Positions 51,051 through 60,667 of a stretch of 64,000 nucleotides of DNA are shown here, piece by piece. This DNA is from HKCCE3408 sp038530555 (lineage in GTDB: Bacteria; Pseudomonadota; Alphaproteobacteria; Rhodobacterales; Rhodobacteraceae): NCBI GenBank assembly GCA_038530555.1, contig JBCBCN010000005.1, positions 1-64,000 of the forward strand, written 5' to 3'. Under the pieces are notes generated by a model, which ran no database searches, was not told the origin of the DNA, and was given only the letters and a program-made list of their open reading frames with translations. Numbering within the stretch: position 1 is the stretch's first letter; the number at the start of each line of letters is the position of its first letter. The translations under genes and the position numbers were made by a program.

Positions 51051-53069
51051 TTATCCGTTTCCAGCCTTGGGGGGTGGTGACGGGCGCTCATGAGCATATG
51101 AGGTCGCCATCCCGATTTTGCGGGCGTTTTGCAGCCAAGGGATCAGCTCCTCTCGGGGCATTGGCTTGGCGATCCCAAACCCCTGGTGCCAGTTGCAACC
51201 GAGACTTACGAGGGTCTCCAATTGCTCCTGCTCTTCAATGCCCTCTGCGACAACCTCGAGGCCCAATTCCTCGCTGAGCCGCAGCAAGGACGTGACGATG
51301 ATCCGTGCGGAGCGGTCTTTTAGGATCCCGGAGATGAGACTGCGGTCGATCTTGATGCCAGTGACCCCGAGTGTGTCGAGATGCCCTAGCCCGGCATAGC
51401 CGACGCCGAAATCGTCCAGGAACACATCGTAGCCCGATTGCCTGAGCGCGCAGATGGATCTACTGGCTTCGTTGTCGCTGATGTCGCTGCCGAACCATGT
51501 TGTCTCGAGGACCTCGATGACAATCTGGTCACTGTCGAGGTCGTAGCGGTCACGTTCCCAATCGAGCGATGAGATAAGGTCTATGAGGGCCAGACTGTCG
51601 GTGGAGCTGTTGAAGGTGCCGCGTGCATGGATACCCTGGCGCTTGAGCTCGCCCAGAATGTTGGCGGTTTCGCGCATGGCGGCGAGATCGACCTCTGCCC
51701 GACGCCCCAAGCGCCCAGCAAACTTCATGAAGACGTCCGGCGGCACAGTCTCTCCGGTGGTCCGGGTCCAACGCGCGAGCGTCTCAAACTTGCAGCGAGA
51801 TGGATCAGAGGCGTCTAAGATCGGCTGATGCACGAAGTGCAGTTCTTTGCGGTCGAGCGCGAGGGCGAAATCCGCGACGAGGCGGTCCTCTGAGGCGCGT
51901 TGCTCATGCAGTTCGGCGTCGAAACACGCGATCGGGTGGTCCCGGTCTCGCTTGACCTGATAGAGCGCGAAATCGGCATTATGGATCAACTCTTGATTTG
52001 GGATGGTCCCGTCAACGTCGACCGCAATCCCCACCGAGGCCGAGCAGCGCAGGGCCTGGTCGTTCCATGGAATGGGCTTGCTGATCGCATCGATGATCTT
52101 TGCTGCAAGCTCCTCAAGGACTGAAAAATCGGCCGTGCCCGGGCACACGACGACGAATTCATCCCCGCCAAGGCGACAGCCAAGATCATCTTGTCGGATC
52201 GTGCTCCGTATCGCGTCGGCGACGTGGATCAACAAAGCGTCGCCGGCGGCATGACCGTAGCGGTCATTGATCACCTTGAAATGGTTGAGGTCGATATGGA
52301 GCAGGCCAATTCCGTGTTGACCCGTATCGCGGCGGCTGAGAAGCCCGTCGGTAAACGCCAAAAGCATGCGCCGGTCTGCCAGCCCTGTGAGCGCGTCATG
52401 GGTCGCGGCATATTCCAGATCATCGAGCGCGCGCTCGAGTTTTTGCTCATAGGCGACTTGCCGCGTGACGTCGCGACCGACAATGACCACGAGAAAGACC
52501 CCTGGGCTTGGCTCGACCAATTTACTGGTCAGCTCGTGCCAAAACCTCTCCCCGTTGCGCCGCATGTTCTCATAGCGCGCCACGCGTCCCAGATCCGGGT
52601 GATCTGGCGTGAAGTGAAAGGCTTCGACCTGTTCGGGGGACATTTCGAGATCGGGCGGGTAGCAAAACTCCTGCGGTTTGCGGCCCAGCACCTCTTCGAT
52701 CGGCCAGCCCATGATCTTGCAATAGGCCTTGTTCGCCCAAAGGATTCGTCCGTCCATTTGTGTTATGACGATACCGTCGAAGGTGTTCTGTGTGATGAAC
52801 TTAAGCAAACGTTCATCGTTTATCACATTGACGAGGTTCAGTTTATTCCGCCAAGGCAGAAAGAGGGACGGGTGCTTGCGCAAATGGGCGCGTGCCAGGA
52901 GGCCGAGAAGCGATAGCGTTGAGAAGACGATCGCGAGCGCGATCCAATACTCCTGCGGCAAGGGCATGCCGAGCAGATTGAAAACCCAGGGCACGCTTGC
53001 TTGTCCGGGCGCCCAGGCAAACACGGCGTCGTTCACAAACAGGCAGAGCTGAGACATGGATGAAGTCAT
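51051..53069 (-). CDS. Membrane-bound PAS-GGDEF-EAL cyclic-di-GMP protein with ETL variant
   Basis: I propose the ATG at 53069 (MTSSMSQLCLFVNDAV) to avoid overlap with nadD; the frame stays open farther upstream. About 672 residues: a membrane helix (YWIALAIVFSTLSLLGLLA), a PAS domain (DGIVITQMDGRILWANKAYC), and a GGDEF domain with intact GGDEF and an RxxD inhibitory site (RQDD) five residues before it. In the EAL domain the motif reads ETL (FETLARW), with DDFGVGYAG and AEGIEE kept. Diguanylate cyclase activity looks likely; phosphodiesterase activity is doubtful. The start site is uncertain. Confidence 0.85.
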   Translation of the reverse strand: MTSSMSQLCLFVNDAVFAWAPGQASVPWVFNLLGMPLPQEYWIALAIVFSTLSLLGLLARAHLRKHPSLFLPWRNKLNLVNVINDERLLKFITQNTFDGIVITQMDGRILWANKAYCKIMGWPIEEVLGRKPQEFCYPPDLEMSPEQVEAFHFTPDHPDLGRVARYENMRRNGERFWHELTSKLVEPSPGVFLVVIVGRDVTRQVAYEQKLERALDDLEYAATHDALTGLADRRMLLAFTDGLLSRRDTGQHGIGLLHIDLNHFKVINDRYGHAAGDALLIHVADAIRSTIRQDDLGCRLGGDEFVVVCPGTADFSVLEELAAKIIDAISKPIPWNDQALRCSASVGIAVDVDGTIPNQELIHNADFALYQVKRDRDHPIACFDAELHEQRASEDRLVADFALALDRKELHFVHQPILDASDPSRCKFETLARWTRTTGETVPPDVFMKFAGRLGRRAEVDLAAMRETANILGELKRQGIHARGTFNSSTDSLALIDLISSLDWERDRYDLDSDQIVIEVLETTWFGSDISDNEASRSICALRQSGYDVFLDDFGVGYAGLGHLDTLGVTGIKIDRSLISGILKDRSARIIVTSLLRLSEELGLEVVAEGIEEQEQLETLVSLGCNWHQGFGIAKPMPREELIPWLQNARKIGMATSYAHERPSPPPKAGNG

Positions 53070-53261
53070 GAAGTTGCCGTGGTCCTCGCTCTCGAGGGTG
53101 TAGGCCCACTGTCCTGAGGAAACGTAAATTGCGGGCTCGGGTCCTGGCCAATTTATCTCAACACTTGTCTTGGCGGTCTGTGGTGCTTGACGTGCCTGCG
53201 CACCATGCAGAGGTTGGCCCCGCGCGGCGCGAAGCGCGAGCGCGCGGGTGAGGGGAGGCCA

Positions 53262-53867
53262 ATGGCGCGACAAGGGTGGCCCAGAGCGGAAGGGCGTATG
53301 ACAGTTGGCCTATTGGGCGGGTCTTTTGATCCGCCCCATAGCGGCCACGTGCATATCTCGCGTGAGGCGCTTAAACGCCTGAGGCTCAATGCGATCTGGT
53401 GGCTGGTCACTCCGGGCAATCCGCTCAAACGAGACGCACCGGCGGATCTGCAGCGGCGCATGGCGGCCGCGCGCGGCCTGGTCCAGCACCCGCGCATCCA
53501 TGTCAGCGATCTGGAGGCGCGGCTAGGGCTGACCTATACCGCCGAGACCATTGACGCGCTGCGGCGACACTACCCGGACGTGCATTTTGTTTGGCTGATG
53601 GGGGCAGATAATCTCGCGCAGTTCCACCGCTGGCAAAATTGGCGCGCGATCATGGAGACGGTGCCAGTGGCCGTTATGGCGCGACCGGGAGAGCGTATCT
53701 CGGCGCGCACCTCTACCGCTGCGCAATGCTATAGCTTTGCCAAATTGCCCGCTGCTGCGGCGCCGGTCTTGGCCCGCCGAGCGGCGCCGAGTTGGTGCTT
53801 TCTTAACGTGCCGATGCGCGACATTTCCTCGTCTGAGATCCGGCGATCTGGAGCCTGGCGCGCTTAG
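53262..53867 (+). CDS. nadD: Nicotinate-nucleotide adenylyltransferase
   Basis: NadD adenylates nicotinate mononucleotide, a late step of NAD synthesis. The start is the ATG at 53262 (MARQGWPRAEGRMTVGLLGG), just after GAGGGGAGG; a start at 53298 is possible, but Rhodobacterales homologs usually have this short extension. The nucleotidyltransferase motif is GGSFDPPHSGHVHI, with VTPGNPLK and SSSEIRR near the end, the family's second signature (ISSSEIRxS). It is divergent from the GGDEF-EAL gene. The 201-residue length is normal. Confidence 0.93.
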   Translation: MARQGWPRAEGRMTVGLLGGSFDPPHSGHVHISREALKRLRLNAIWWLVTPGNPLKRDAPADLQRRMAAARGLVQHPRIHVSDLEARLGLTYTAETIDALRRHYPDVHFVWLMGADNLAQFHRWQNWRAIMETVPVAVMARPGERISARTSTAAQCYSFAKLPAAAAPVLARRAAPSWCFLNVPMRDISSSEIRRSGAWRA

Positions 53868-53962
53868 CGGGTCGACCTCAGGCAGAGCGATCACAAATCC
53901 TCGGTCACGCCTTGAGAATGCCGCAAGAGGCGCTGTAAGGTGAGCACGATTTTGCGAGTTTT

Positions 53963-55462
53963 ATGATGATTTCACGTAGGAAATTTCTTCGAGGCGCGGT
54001 TTCCTTCGGCCCGGTGACGGCCTTGAGTCCGGCCTTTGCCTCAGCGCCTGAGCGCTCGCTTTTTCCCGCGCCACGTCCAGACGGCCTTTGGCGCCGCGCC
54101 GCACCCAGCGCCCAGGATCTCATCGATGCCGCAGCTATGGGCGGGCGGGTGTGCTTTGCCGTGGCCGATGCCTGGACGGGCGAATTTTTGGACCTGCGCG
54201 ATGCGCTTGTGGGGATGCCTCCGGCGAGTGTTGCAAAGGCTGTGACCTGCGCCTACGGCTTGGACCGTTTGGGGCCCGCCTATCGCTTCCGGACCCAGGT
54301 GTTTGCCGATGGTACCCTACGCAATGGCCGCTTAGAGGGCGATCTTTGGCTGGTCGGTAGTGGCGACCCCACGCTGCTGACCGATGATCTGCACGCCCTG
54401 GCTGGGCAATTGCAGGCGGCAGGTCTTCGGGAAGTGACAGGCCGTTTGAAACTGGCCACAGCGGCCCTGCCGCATATCCGGGCTATCGACCCAGCGCAGC
54501 CGGTCCAGGTGGGCTATAACCCCTCGGTCGGTGCCCTCAATCTCAACTTCAACCGAGTGCATTTCGAGTGGGAACGCCAGGGTCAGGGCTATGACGTGCG
54601 CATGGATGCCCGCTCCGAGAGCATACGGCCCGCCGTGACCGTGCAGCGTATGCGCGTCGAGGATCGCGGCGGGCCTGTCTACACCTATGCCGAGGAGAAC
54701 GGACAGGAATTGTGGACCGTCGCCCGGTCGGCTCTGGGCGGAGAGGGGAGCCGATGGCTCCCGGTGCGGCGGTCCGCCGATTACACGGCAGAGGTTTTTC
54801 AGATCCTGTGCCGATCGCGCGGCATCGTTCTGGATGGGCCGGACGCGGCCGAGCAACGGCCCGAGGGCGCGGTCCTTTTGGCCGAGCATCAAAGCGTGCA
54901 TTTGGAGGATATCTTGCGCGGCATGATGCGCTGGTCGACCAACATCACCGCCGAGGCGGTTGGTCTGAGTGCTACGGCGCAAGGCGGTACGGGCGCCGAG
55001 GATTTGGCTGGATCGGCCGCGGCGATGTCGGACTGGATGCGCGCCCGGCTGGGTGCCCGCAATCCGCACTTCATCGATCACTCCGGGTTGGGCGATCGGA
55101 GCCGTGTTCGCGCGAGCGACATGGTCACGGCGCTGGTTGCGGCCGGTGCTCAGGGGCGGTTGCGCGACCTGATGAAGACGGTCCCGATGCGTGATACGAA
55201 TGGTCGCCTGGTGGCCGATCACCCGATTTCAGTTGTGGCTAAGACCGGGACGCTGAACTTTGTCTCTAGCCTTGCCGGGTACGCCACCACGCCCGAGGGG
55301 CGCGATCTGGCATTTGCGATCTTTTGCGCAGACATGCCGCGCCGGGAGGCCCTGCGGCCCGATCAGATGGAACGCCCTGACGGCGGTCGCAGCTATGCGC
55401 GGCGTGCCCGTGCGCTGCAGCAATCGCTGATCGAAAGCTGGGCGATGCGCTACGGCGCCTGA
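53963..55462 (+). CDS. dacB: D-alanyl-D-alanine carboxypeptidase (PBP4, S13 family), Tat-exported
   Basis: The 499-residue enzyme starts MMISRRKFLRGAVSFGP, a twin-arginine (SRRKFLRG) signal rather than the usual Sec signal. The S13 motifs are PPASVAKAV (SxxK), WSTNITAE (SxN) and VAKTGTLNF (KTG), with the large insertion between the first two that is characteristic of PBP4. It removes or cleaves D-Ala from peptidoglycan stem peptides in the periplasm. Tat export is uncommon for this family and implies that it is folded before transport. It ends 6 bp before a convergent TerB-like gene. Confidence 0.93.
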   Translation: MMISRRKFLRGAVSFGPVTALSPAFASAPERSLFPAPRPDGLWRRAAPSAQDLIDAAAMGGRVCFAVADAWTGEFLDLRDALVGMPPASVAKAVTCAYGLDRLGPAYRFRTQVFADGTLRNGRLEGDLWLVGSGDPTLLTDDLHALAGQLQAAGLREVTGRLKLATAALPHIRAIDPAQPVQVGYNPSVGALNLNFNRVHFEWERQGQGYDVRMDARSESIRPAVTVQRMRVEDRGGPVYTYAEENGQELWTVARSALGGEGSRWLPVRRSADYTAEVFQILCRSRGIVLDGPDAAEQRPEGAVLLAEHQSVHLEDILRGMMRWSTNITAEAVGLSATAQGGTGAEDLAGSAAAMSDWMRARLGARNPHFIDHSGLGDRSRVRASDMVTALVAAGAQGRLRDLMKTVPMRDTNGRLVADHPISVVAKTGTLNFVSSLAGYATTPEGRDLAFAIFCADMPRREALRPDQMERPDGGRSYARRARALQQSLIESWAMRYGA

Positions 55463-55468
55463 ACGAAC

Positions 55469-55888
55469 CTAGATCACCAAGTGGCGCGCCCTTGAGCCCC
55501 GCTCAATGGCGGCGGCGTGCAGGCGGTCGATCGTGAGCTGATACCGGGTCTCTTGCAAAAACTGCAGCTCTGGCTGATCTAGCTTGCCATCCGCTGCTGC
55601 CACGTCACAGGCCAGGGCATAGGCCGTTTCCCAAAGCTTTTCGGGCAGAGCGCCTTTGATCAGCCCGAAAAGCGCGTCGAGCCCGTCCTCTTCCTCGAAC
55701 AGCTCAAAAACGCTTTGCGACACGGGCTTGAGGCGGTCGGTGTCGTAATCGGCAAAGATCGGCAGGTGGTTGACGACGCTTTCGATGGTCAAAAGTTCAG
55801 ACGTGCGGATCAGCTCATCAGCGACAGAACAGGCGACCATGATGGCGACGAGCGCGTCTTGCGGGGAGAGAATATGGGTTTCAGACAT
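55469..55888 (-). CDS. TerB-like tellurite-resistance/co-chaperone-type domain protein
   Basis: The start is the ATG at 55888 (MSETHILSPQDALVAIMVACS), with CAGGAAAGC just upstream; the longer frame upstream overlaps the lysK leader. The 139-residue all-helical protein has the TerB-type pattern: a first helix (ALVAIMVACSVADELIRTSE), a central acidic segment, and a second repeat (ALACDVAAADGKLDQPELQFL) with the D-x-D-like metal loop DGKLDQPE. TerB-like domains bind metals and occur in tellurite resistance proteins and in DjlA-type chaperones. No other ter genes are nearby, so the function is open. Confidence 0.75.
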   Translation of the reverse strand: MSETHILSPQDALVAIMVACSVADELIRTSELLTIESVVNHLPIFADYDTDRLKPVSQSVFELFEEEDGLDALFGLIKGALPEKLWETAYALACDVAAADGKLDQPELQFLQETRYQLTIDRLHAAAIERGSRARHLVI

Positions 55889-56000
55889 CTGCTTTCCTGG
55901 CGCGGGGCGCGCTATATCTGGGTGGGATAAGGCCGGTTTATTGACCTCGCTGGCGCGCCGCAATAGGGGAAGCGCCTGCACTTTTTCGGGAACCGAGAGC

Positions 56001-57593
56001 ATGAGCGATATCCGCGCGGCGGCACTGACATCCAAGGCTTGGCCCTTTGAGGAGGCGCGTAGGATCCTGGACCGGTACAAGTCTGCCCCGCCGGAAAAGG
56101 GCTATGTGCTGTTCGAGACCGGTTACGGGCCCAGCGGCCTGCCGCATATCGGCACCTTTGGCGAGGTTTTGCGCACGACGATGGTGCGCCGCGCCTTCGA
56201 GGTGATCTCGGACATTCCCACCAAGCTCATTTGTTTTTCCGATGATCTGGACGGGATGCGCAAAGTGCCGGGCAATGTGCCAAACCAGGAGGCGCTGGCC
56301 GAGCATCTTCAGAGGCCACTGACGCGCGTGCCCGATCCGTTCGGCACCCATGAGAGCTTTGGCCACCACAACAACGCGATGCTGCGGCGGTTTCTGGACA
56401 CGTTCGGCTTCGAGTATGAGTTCGTCTCAGCGGCCGAATTCTACGGCTCAGGCCGGTTCGACGAGATCCTGTTGCGCGCGGCCGAGCGCTACGACCGGCT
56501 GATGGATATCATGGTCAAGTCTTTGCGCGAGGAACGCGCGCAGACCTATTCGGTCTTTCTGCCGATCCATCCGGAAACGGGCCGCGTGCTTTACGTGCCG
56601 ATGAAGCATGTCGATGCGGCGCGTGGCGAAGTGACCTTTGACGACGAAGAAGGCCGGGAGTGGACGCTGCCCGTGACGGGTGGCAACGTGAAGCTGCAGT
56701 GGAAGCCTGACTTTGGAGCGCGCTGGGCGGCCTTGGACGTGGATTTCGAGATGTACGGCAAGGAGCATGCCACCAACGAGAAGATCTATGATGCGATTTG
56801 TCGGGCATTGGGCGGCACGCCACCGCAGCATTTCTCTTATGAGCTATTTCTCGATGACCAGGGGCACAAGATCTCAAAAAGCTCGGGCAACGGGATCTCA
56901 ATCGATGAGTGGTTAAGCTATGCAGCTACCGAGAGCCTGTCTTATTTCATGTATCAAAAACCAAAGACAGCGAAGCGGATGCATTTCGATGTGATCCCAA
57001 AGGCTGTCGATGAATACCATCAGCAGTTGCGCGCCTATCCCGGGCAGGAGCCCGCGGCCCAGGCGGCCAATCCGGTTTATCACATCCACAACGGCGACGT
57101 GCCGGCGTCTGACATGGTGGTGAGCTTTGCGATGCTTCTGAACCTGGCGAGTGTGTCCGGGGCCGAGGATCGGGCGGCGCTGTGGAAGTATTTGCAGCGC
57201 TATGCGCCGGATGCGACGCCTGAGAGCCATCCCGGCCTCGATCAAGCGGCGGGCTTTGCGGTGCGGTACTTCAACGACTTCGTGAAGCCCACCCGCCAAC
57301 CGCGCACGCCCGCGCCGCATGAGGCCAAGGCGATGCGGGATCTGGCGGGGCGGTTGGCCGAGTATACAGGACCGGTGGAGGATGAAGCTCTGCAGACGAT
57401 CGTGTTCGCTGTGGGCAAAGCGCATGGTTTTGAGCCGCTGCGCGATTGGTTCAAGGCCCTTTACGAGGTGCTGATGGGCGCAAGCCAGGGCCCGCGCTTT
57501 GGTGGGTTCATCGCGCTTTACGGCCTGGCGGACAGCATTGACCTGCTAGAGCGCGGCGCGTCTGGGGCATTGGCCGTTGGGGATGTGGCCTGA
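56001..57593 (+). CDS. lysK: Lysyl-tRNA synthetase, class I
   Basis: A class I LysRS (archaeal type, also normal in many alphaproteobacteria), 530 residues from the ATG at 56001. It charges tRNA(Lys). The HIGH motif is GLPHIGTFGE and the KMSKS motif is HKISKSSGN. Other blocks are GPSGLPHIG preceded by YVLFETGYG and the C-terminal helix cluster typical of this enzyme. There is no class II LysRS domain. It is divergent from the TerB-like gene; that ATG is 112 bp away. The unusual class is a family trait and not a sign of recent transfer. Confidence 0.95.
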   Translation: MSDIRAAALTSKAWPFEEARRILDRYKSAPPEKGYVLFETGYGPSGLPHIGTFGEVLRTTMVRRAFEVISDIPTKLICFSDDLDGMRKVPGNVPNQEALAEHLQRPLTRVPDPFGTHESFGHHNNAMLRRFLDTFGFEYEFVSAAEFYGSGRFDEILLRAAERYDRLMDIMVKSLREERAQTYSVFLPIHPETGRVLYVPMKHVDAARGEVTFDDEEGREWTLPVTGGNVKLQWKPDFGARWAALDVDFEMYGKEHATNEKIYDAICRALGGTPPQHFSYELFLDDQGHKISKSSGNGISIDEWLSYAATESLSYFMYQKPKTAKRMHFDVIPKAVDEYHQQLRAYPGQEPAAQAANPVYHIHNGDVPASDMVVSFAMLLNLASVSGAEDRAALWKYLQRYAPDATPESHPGLDQAAGFAVRYFNDFVKPTRQPRTPAPHEAKAMRDLAGRLAEYTGPVEDEALQTIVFAVGKAHGFEPLRDWFKALYEVLMGASQGPRFGGFIALYGLADSIDLLERGASGALAVGDVA

Positions 57594-57656
57594 GGCTTCG
57601 GATTGACCTCGCGTTGTGCGCGTCTACCATTTGGTTTGCAACGCAGGAGGTGAAGC

Positions 57657-58088
57657 ATGCGGATTTTGACCTGGACGCTTTTTGGGGCTGCGATGGCCGT
57701 GCTCGGGTTTCTCGCGTCTCCAGCGGTTTCTCAGGACATGCTTGAGCCCAATCCGGGGATTGAAGACACGATCCGCGGCCAGATGGACGCCTTCCTCGAA
57801 CGTGACGTGGCGCAGGCCTTTACCTTCGCTAGCCCGAACATCCAGGGCATGTTTGGCTCGGCCGAGAATTTCGGGCGCATGGTCGAGAACGGCTATCCCA
57901 TGGTGTGGACGCCGCGAGATGTAAACTTCATCGACTTGCAGACATTGGGCGGATTGATTGTACAGCGTGTCGAAGTGGTTGACGGCGCGGGTCAGGTGCA
58001 CTGGCTCGGCTACGCGATGATCGAGACCGAGAATGGCTGGCGCATCAATGGCGTGCAGATTTTGCAGGTTCCTGGCGTCGGGGCCTAA
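57657..58088 (+). CDS. DUF4864 secreted protein
   Basis: This 143-residue exported protein starts MRILTWTLFGAAMAVLGFLA, with cleavage likely after AVS before QDM. The mature part matches DUF4864: GIEDTIRGQMDAFLERDVAQAFTFASPNIQGMFGSAENFGRMV followed by GYPMVWTPRDVNFI, and a C-terminal GYAMIETENGWRINGVQIL. The fold resembles SnoaL/NTF2-like cupped sheets, but no active site is known. An AGGAGG ribosome-binding site lies 6 bases before the ATG. It follows lysK by 63 bp. Confidence 0.82.
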   Translation: MRILTWTLFGAAMAVLGFLASPAVSQDMLEPNPGIEDTIRGQMDAFLERDVAQAFTFASPNIQGMFGSAENFGRMVENGYPMVWTPRDVNFIDLQTLGGLIVQRVEVVDGAGQVHWLGYAMIETENGWRINGVQILQVPGVGA

Positions 58089-58307
58089 GCCCGCGACCGT
58101 CCGCTTAAGTCCGGTGATGCGCTACGTGTGAGTCACGGTGCTCCCGCTTTGGTTAACGGCGCTGTAACCGTTTTTCGGTAGTTCTGACTGTGATCCGGCC
58201 TTTGAAACGGCCGTCTTCCCAACAATTGGACATTCGAGTGGCTCGCCGGGCAAAGGCCCGAGGCGGGCCCGATCTTGTGCGCGGCTGGCGCCGGAAAGGG
58301 TTGAACC

Positions 58308-60602
58308 ATGAACCAAGTGATCACGGACGGTCTTTTGCTGATGCCGCCAAGCTTTGCGGACGGGCTGAGCGTTTGGTCGCGTCAAGACGGCACGCCGGGC
58401 TCGGACACCTATGCCGGTGCGATCAACGCCGCTTTGGTCACCGCCGATCAGGATTTCGGCACCTGCCTGGAGATCCAGAAGGTCGATGCGACAACGCAGC
58501 TTCGCTATATGGGTCAGACGCCGATCCGTCCGGGCCTGTACCTGCGGGTAACAGCGCGTGTGAAATGCCTGGCCGGCAGCTTTCCCAATGTACGCATCGC
58601 GGCTTGGGCGGGCGATACCACGAACTCGAATATCACCGGTGTGCAGCAAACCGGACCGGTCACCACGCTGAGCAGCTATGGCGAGGTCGTCGAAGTGAGC
58701 GCGATCATCGGCATGGGCGCGCGCGGCGGTGTCGACATGAGCTGGGGCCAGACGGCGGCCTACGGCTATATCGGTCTCGATCTGACGGGGCCGAATGGCG
58801 GCACGATCCGCATCGAGTCGATCCGCATCGAAGACGCGACCTCGGTCTTTCATCGCAAGTTGATGGATTGGGTCGATGTCCGCGACTATGGCGCGATGGG
58901 CGATGGAACGACCGATGATCGCGCCGCGTTCCTGGCCGCCGATGCGGACGCGTCCGGCCGCTCGGTCATGGTGCCGGCAGGGAGCTATTTCATTGGCGCG
59001 AATCTCAGCATGACGAGCCCGGTGCGTTTTGAAGGCACGCTGATGATGGCGGATGCGACACGGTTGTCGCTGGCCCAGAATTACGAACTCGACAGCTATG
59101 CCGATGCGTTCGGGGATGAGGTGCTGGGCCTGAAAAAGGGACTTCAGACCCTGTTCAACCAATCTGAGCATGAAGCCTTTGATATGCGCGGGCGCCGGGT
59201 GGTGTTGGACGCGCCGCTCGATCTTCAAGGCGTGGTCGGCAACAAGACGACCTATGCCAACCGCCGCGTGCTGAGGAACGGGCAGTTAAGTGCCGACACC
59301 AGCAGCGCCTGGGACGATACTGTGGTGACCGCGACCGCCAATTGGTCGAACGCCAATGGCCGCGAATTGACCGGCATCTCGAATATCTCATCGATCGAAG
59401 TTGGATCTTTGGTGACGGGGCCCTTAGGTGTCGGGCGCGAAGTCTATGTGACCGCCAAGAACGAGGCGACAGGGACGCTGACCTTGAGTGCGCCGCTTTG
59501 GGGCGCCCCGACAAGCCAGAGCTACACCTTCCGCCGCTTCAAATACCTGCTCGATATGATCGGCTGGCAGAACCTCCAGCGCTTTCGGATCAAAAGCGTC
59601 GAGTTTCTGTGCGCGGGCCGCTGCAGCGCGCTGATGCTGCCCATCGGCGGGTTGGTGACGCAGATCGAGGATTGCTTTTTCACTGGGCCGAAGGATCGCG
59701 GGATCACCTCGGCGGGCACCGGTTGTCAAGGCTTGCAGATCGACCGCAACCAATTCCTGTCCAACGAGCAGAACTTGCGCGTTCAAGACCGGGTATCGAT
59801 TGCTTTCAACGTTAATGACGGCGATGCAAAGATCCGCAACAACCGCGCGGTGCGTTTTCGCCATTTCGGCGTAATCGGAGGAACTGGCAATATCGTTTCG
59901 CACAACCATTTTTTCCAGGGCGATAGCGAGACCGACGGCCTGCGTTCCGCGGGGATCATCTTCACCCAGACCAATGGAAAGACGACCGTGGTGGGCAATT
60001 ACATCGACAATTGCTGTTTGGAATGGGGAAATGAGCATGACGCTGAGCCCGAACTGAACGGAGAGTTCAGCTTTCACGGGATGTCGATCACTGGGAACAT
60101 CTTTTTCTCATCCGGCTCGGCGCCCTGGTTCCGGTTTATCGTGATCAAGCCCTATGGCCAGGACCATTACATCAATGGGCTGTCCATCAACGATAACCTC
60201 TTCAAGCAGACCGCCGGCCAGGCTTTGGAGCGGGTCGAGATGGTGGATGAGACGCTGTTCACCCTGGATATGAGCCGCACGGCGGGCTTGCAGATGTCGG
60301 GCAACACCTTCCACGGCATCACCGCTCGGGCGGGCGATCCCGTGACTGTCTCGATCAATTCCAACAGTGTCGAGCAGGTTTGGCAGGCGGATCTGGCTGA
60401 GATGCTGCCCTTTGGTGGGCAGGCTTTGACGACCTTGGCGATGACGCCCCAGGGCGCGATCACGAACACGTCGGACACGGCGATCTACACCCTTCCCTAT
60501 GCCACGACTGGACATGGGCCGAACGCCACCGCGCTGAGGCTGAACTGGTCCGAAGCGGTCAAAGGTTCGGCCATTGTCACGGCGAGCGCGAACCGGCTCT
60601 AG
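58308..60602 (+). CDS. Right-handed beta-helix protein (pectate-lyase-3/GH28-related)
   Basis: A 764-residue protein with an N-terminal beta-sandwich-like region (about 1-185) and a parallel beta-helix that begins WVDVRDYGAMGDGTTDDRAAF, the marker of the Pectate_lyase_3 family. Helical coils continue with N-rich turns (QIDRNQFLSNEQNLRVQD, GNIVSHNHFF, NTFHGITAR). There is no signal peptide, which is odd for a polysaccharide-active protein, and no clear catalytic Asp pair. The same kind of protein is, to my memory, common in Rhodobacterales. A surface glycan role or a phage-tail-spike-like role are both possible. Confidence 0.8.
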   Translation: MNQVITDGLLLMPPSFADGLSVWSRQDGTPGSDTYAGAINAALVTADQDFGTCLEIQKVDATTQLRYMGQTPIRPGLYLRVTARVKCLAGSFPNVRIAAWAGDTTNSNITGVQQTGPVTTLSSYGEVVEVSAIIGMGARGGVDMSWGQTAAYGYIGLDLTGPNGGTIRIESIRIEDATSVFHRKLMDWVDVRDYGAMGDGTTDDRAAFLAADADASGRSVMVPAGSYFIGANLSMTSPVRFEGTLMMADATRLSLAQNYELDSYADAFGDEVLGLKKGLQTLFNQSEHEAFDMRGRRVVLDAPLDLQGVVGNKTTYANRRVLRNGQLSADTSSAWDDTVVTATANWSNANGRELTGISNISSIEVGSLVTGPLGVGREVYVTAKNEATGTLTLSAPLWGAPTSQSYTFRRFKYLLDMIGWQNLQRFRIKSVEFLCAGRCSALMLPIGGLVTQIEDCFFTGPKDRGITSAGTGCQGLQIDRNQFLSNEQNLRVQDRVSIAFNVNDGDAKIRNNRAVRFRHFGVIGGTGNIVSHNHFFQGDSETDGLRSAGIIFTQTNGKTTVVGNYIDNCCLEWGNEHDAEPELNGEFSFHGMSITGNIFFSSGSAPWFRFIVIKPYGQDHYINGLSINDNLFKQTAGQALERVEMVDETLFTLDMSRTAGLQMSGNTFHGITARAGDPVTVSINSNSVEQVWQADLAEMLPFGGQALTTLAMTPQGAITNTSDTAIYTLPYATTGHGPNATALRLNWSEAVKGSAIVTASANRL

Positions 60603-60667
60603 GCTTAGATCTGCGATGAGACACGAATAGGCTGGTCGCGTTCATTCACGGCCAGTCCATTCTTATA

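Noticed and set aside
56001..57593. Horizontal transfer of class I LysRS
   Set aside because: Class I LysRS is the normal form in many alphaproteobacteria, and codon use looks like that of neighbours.
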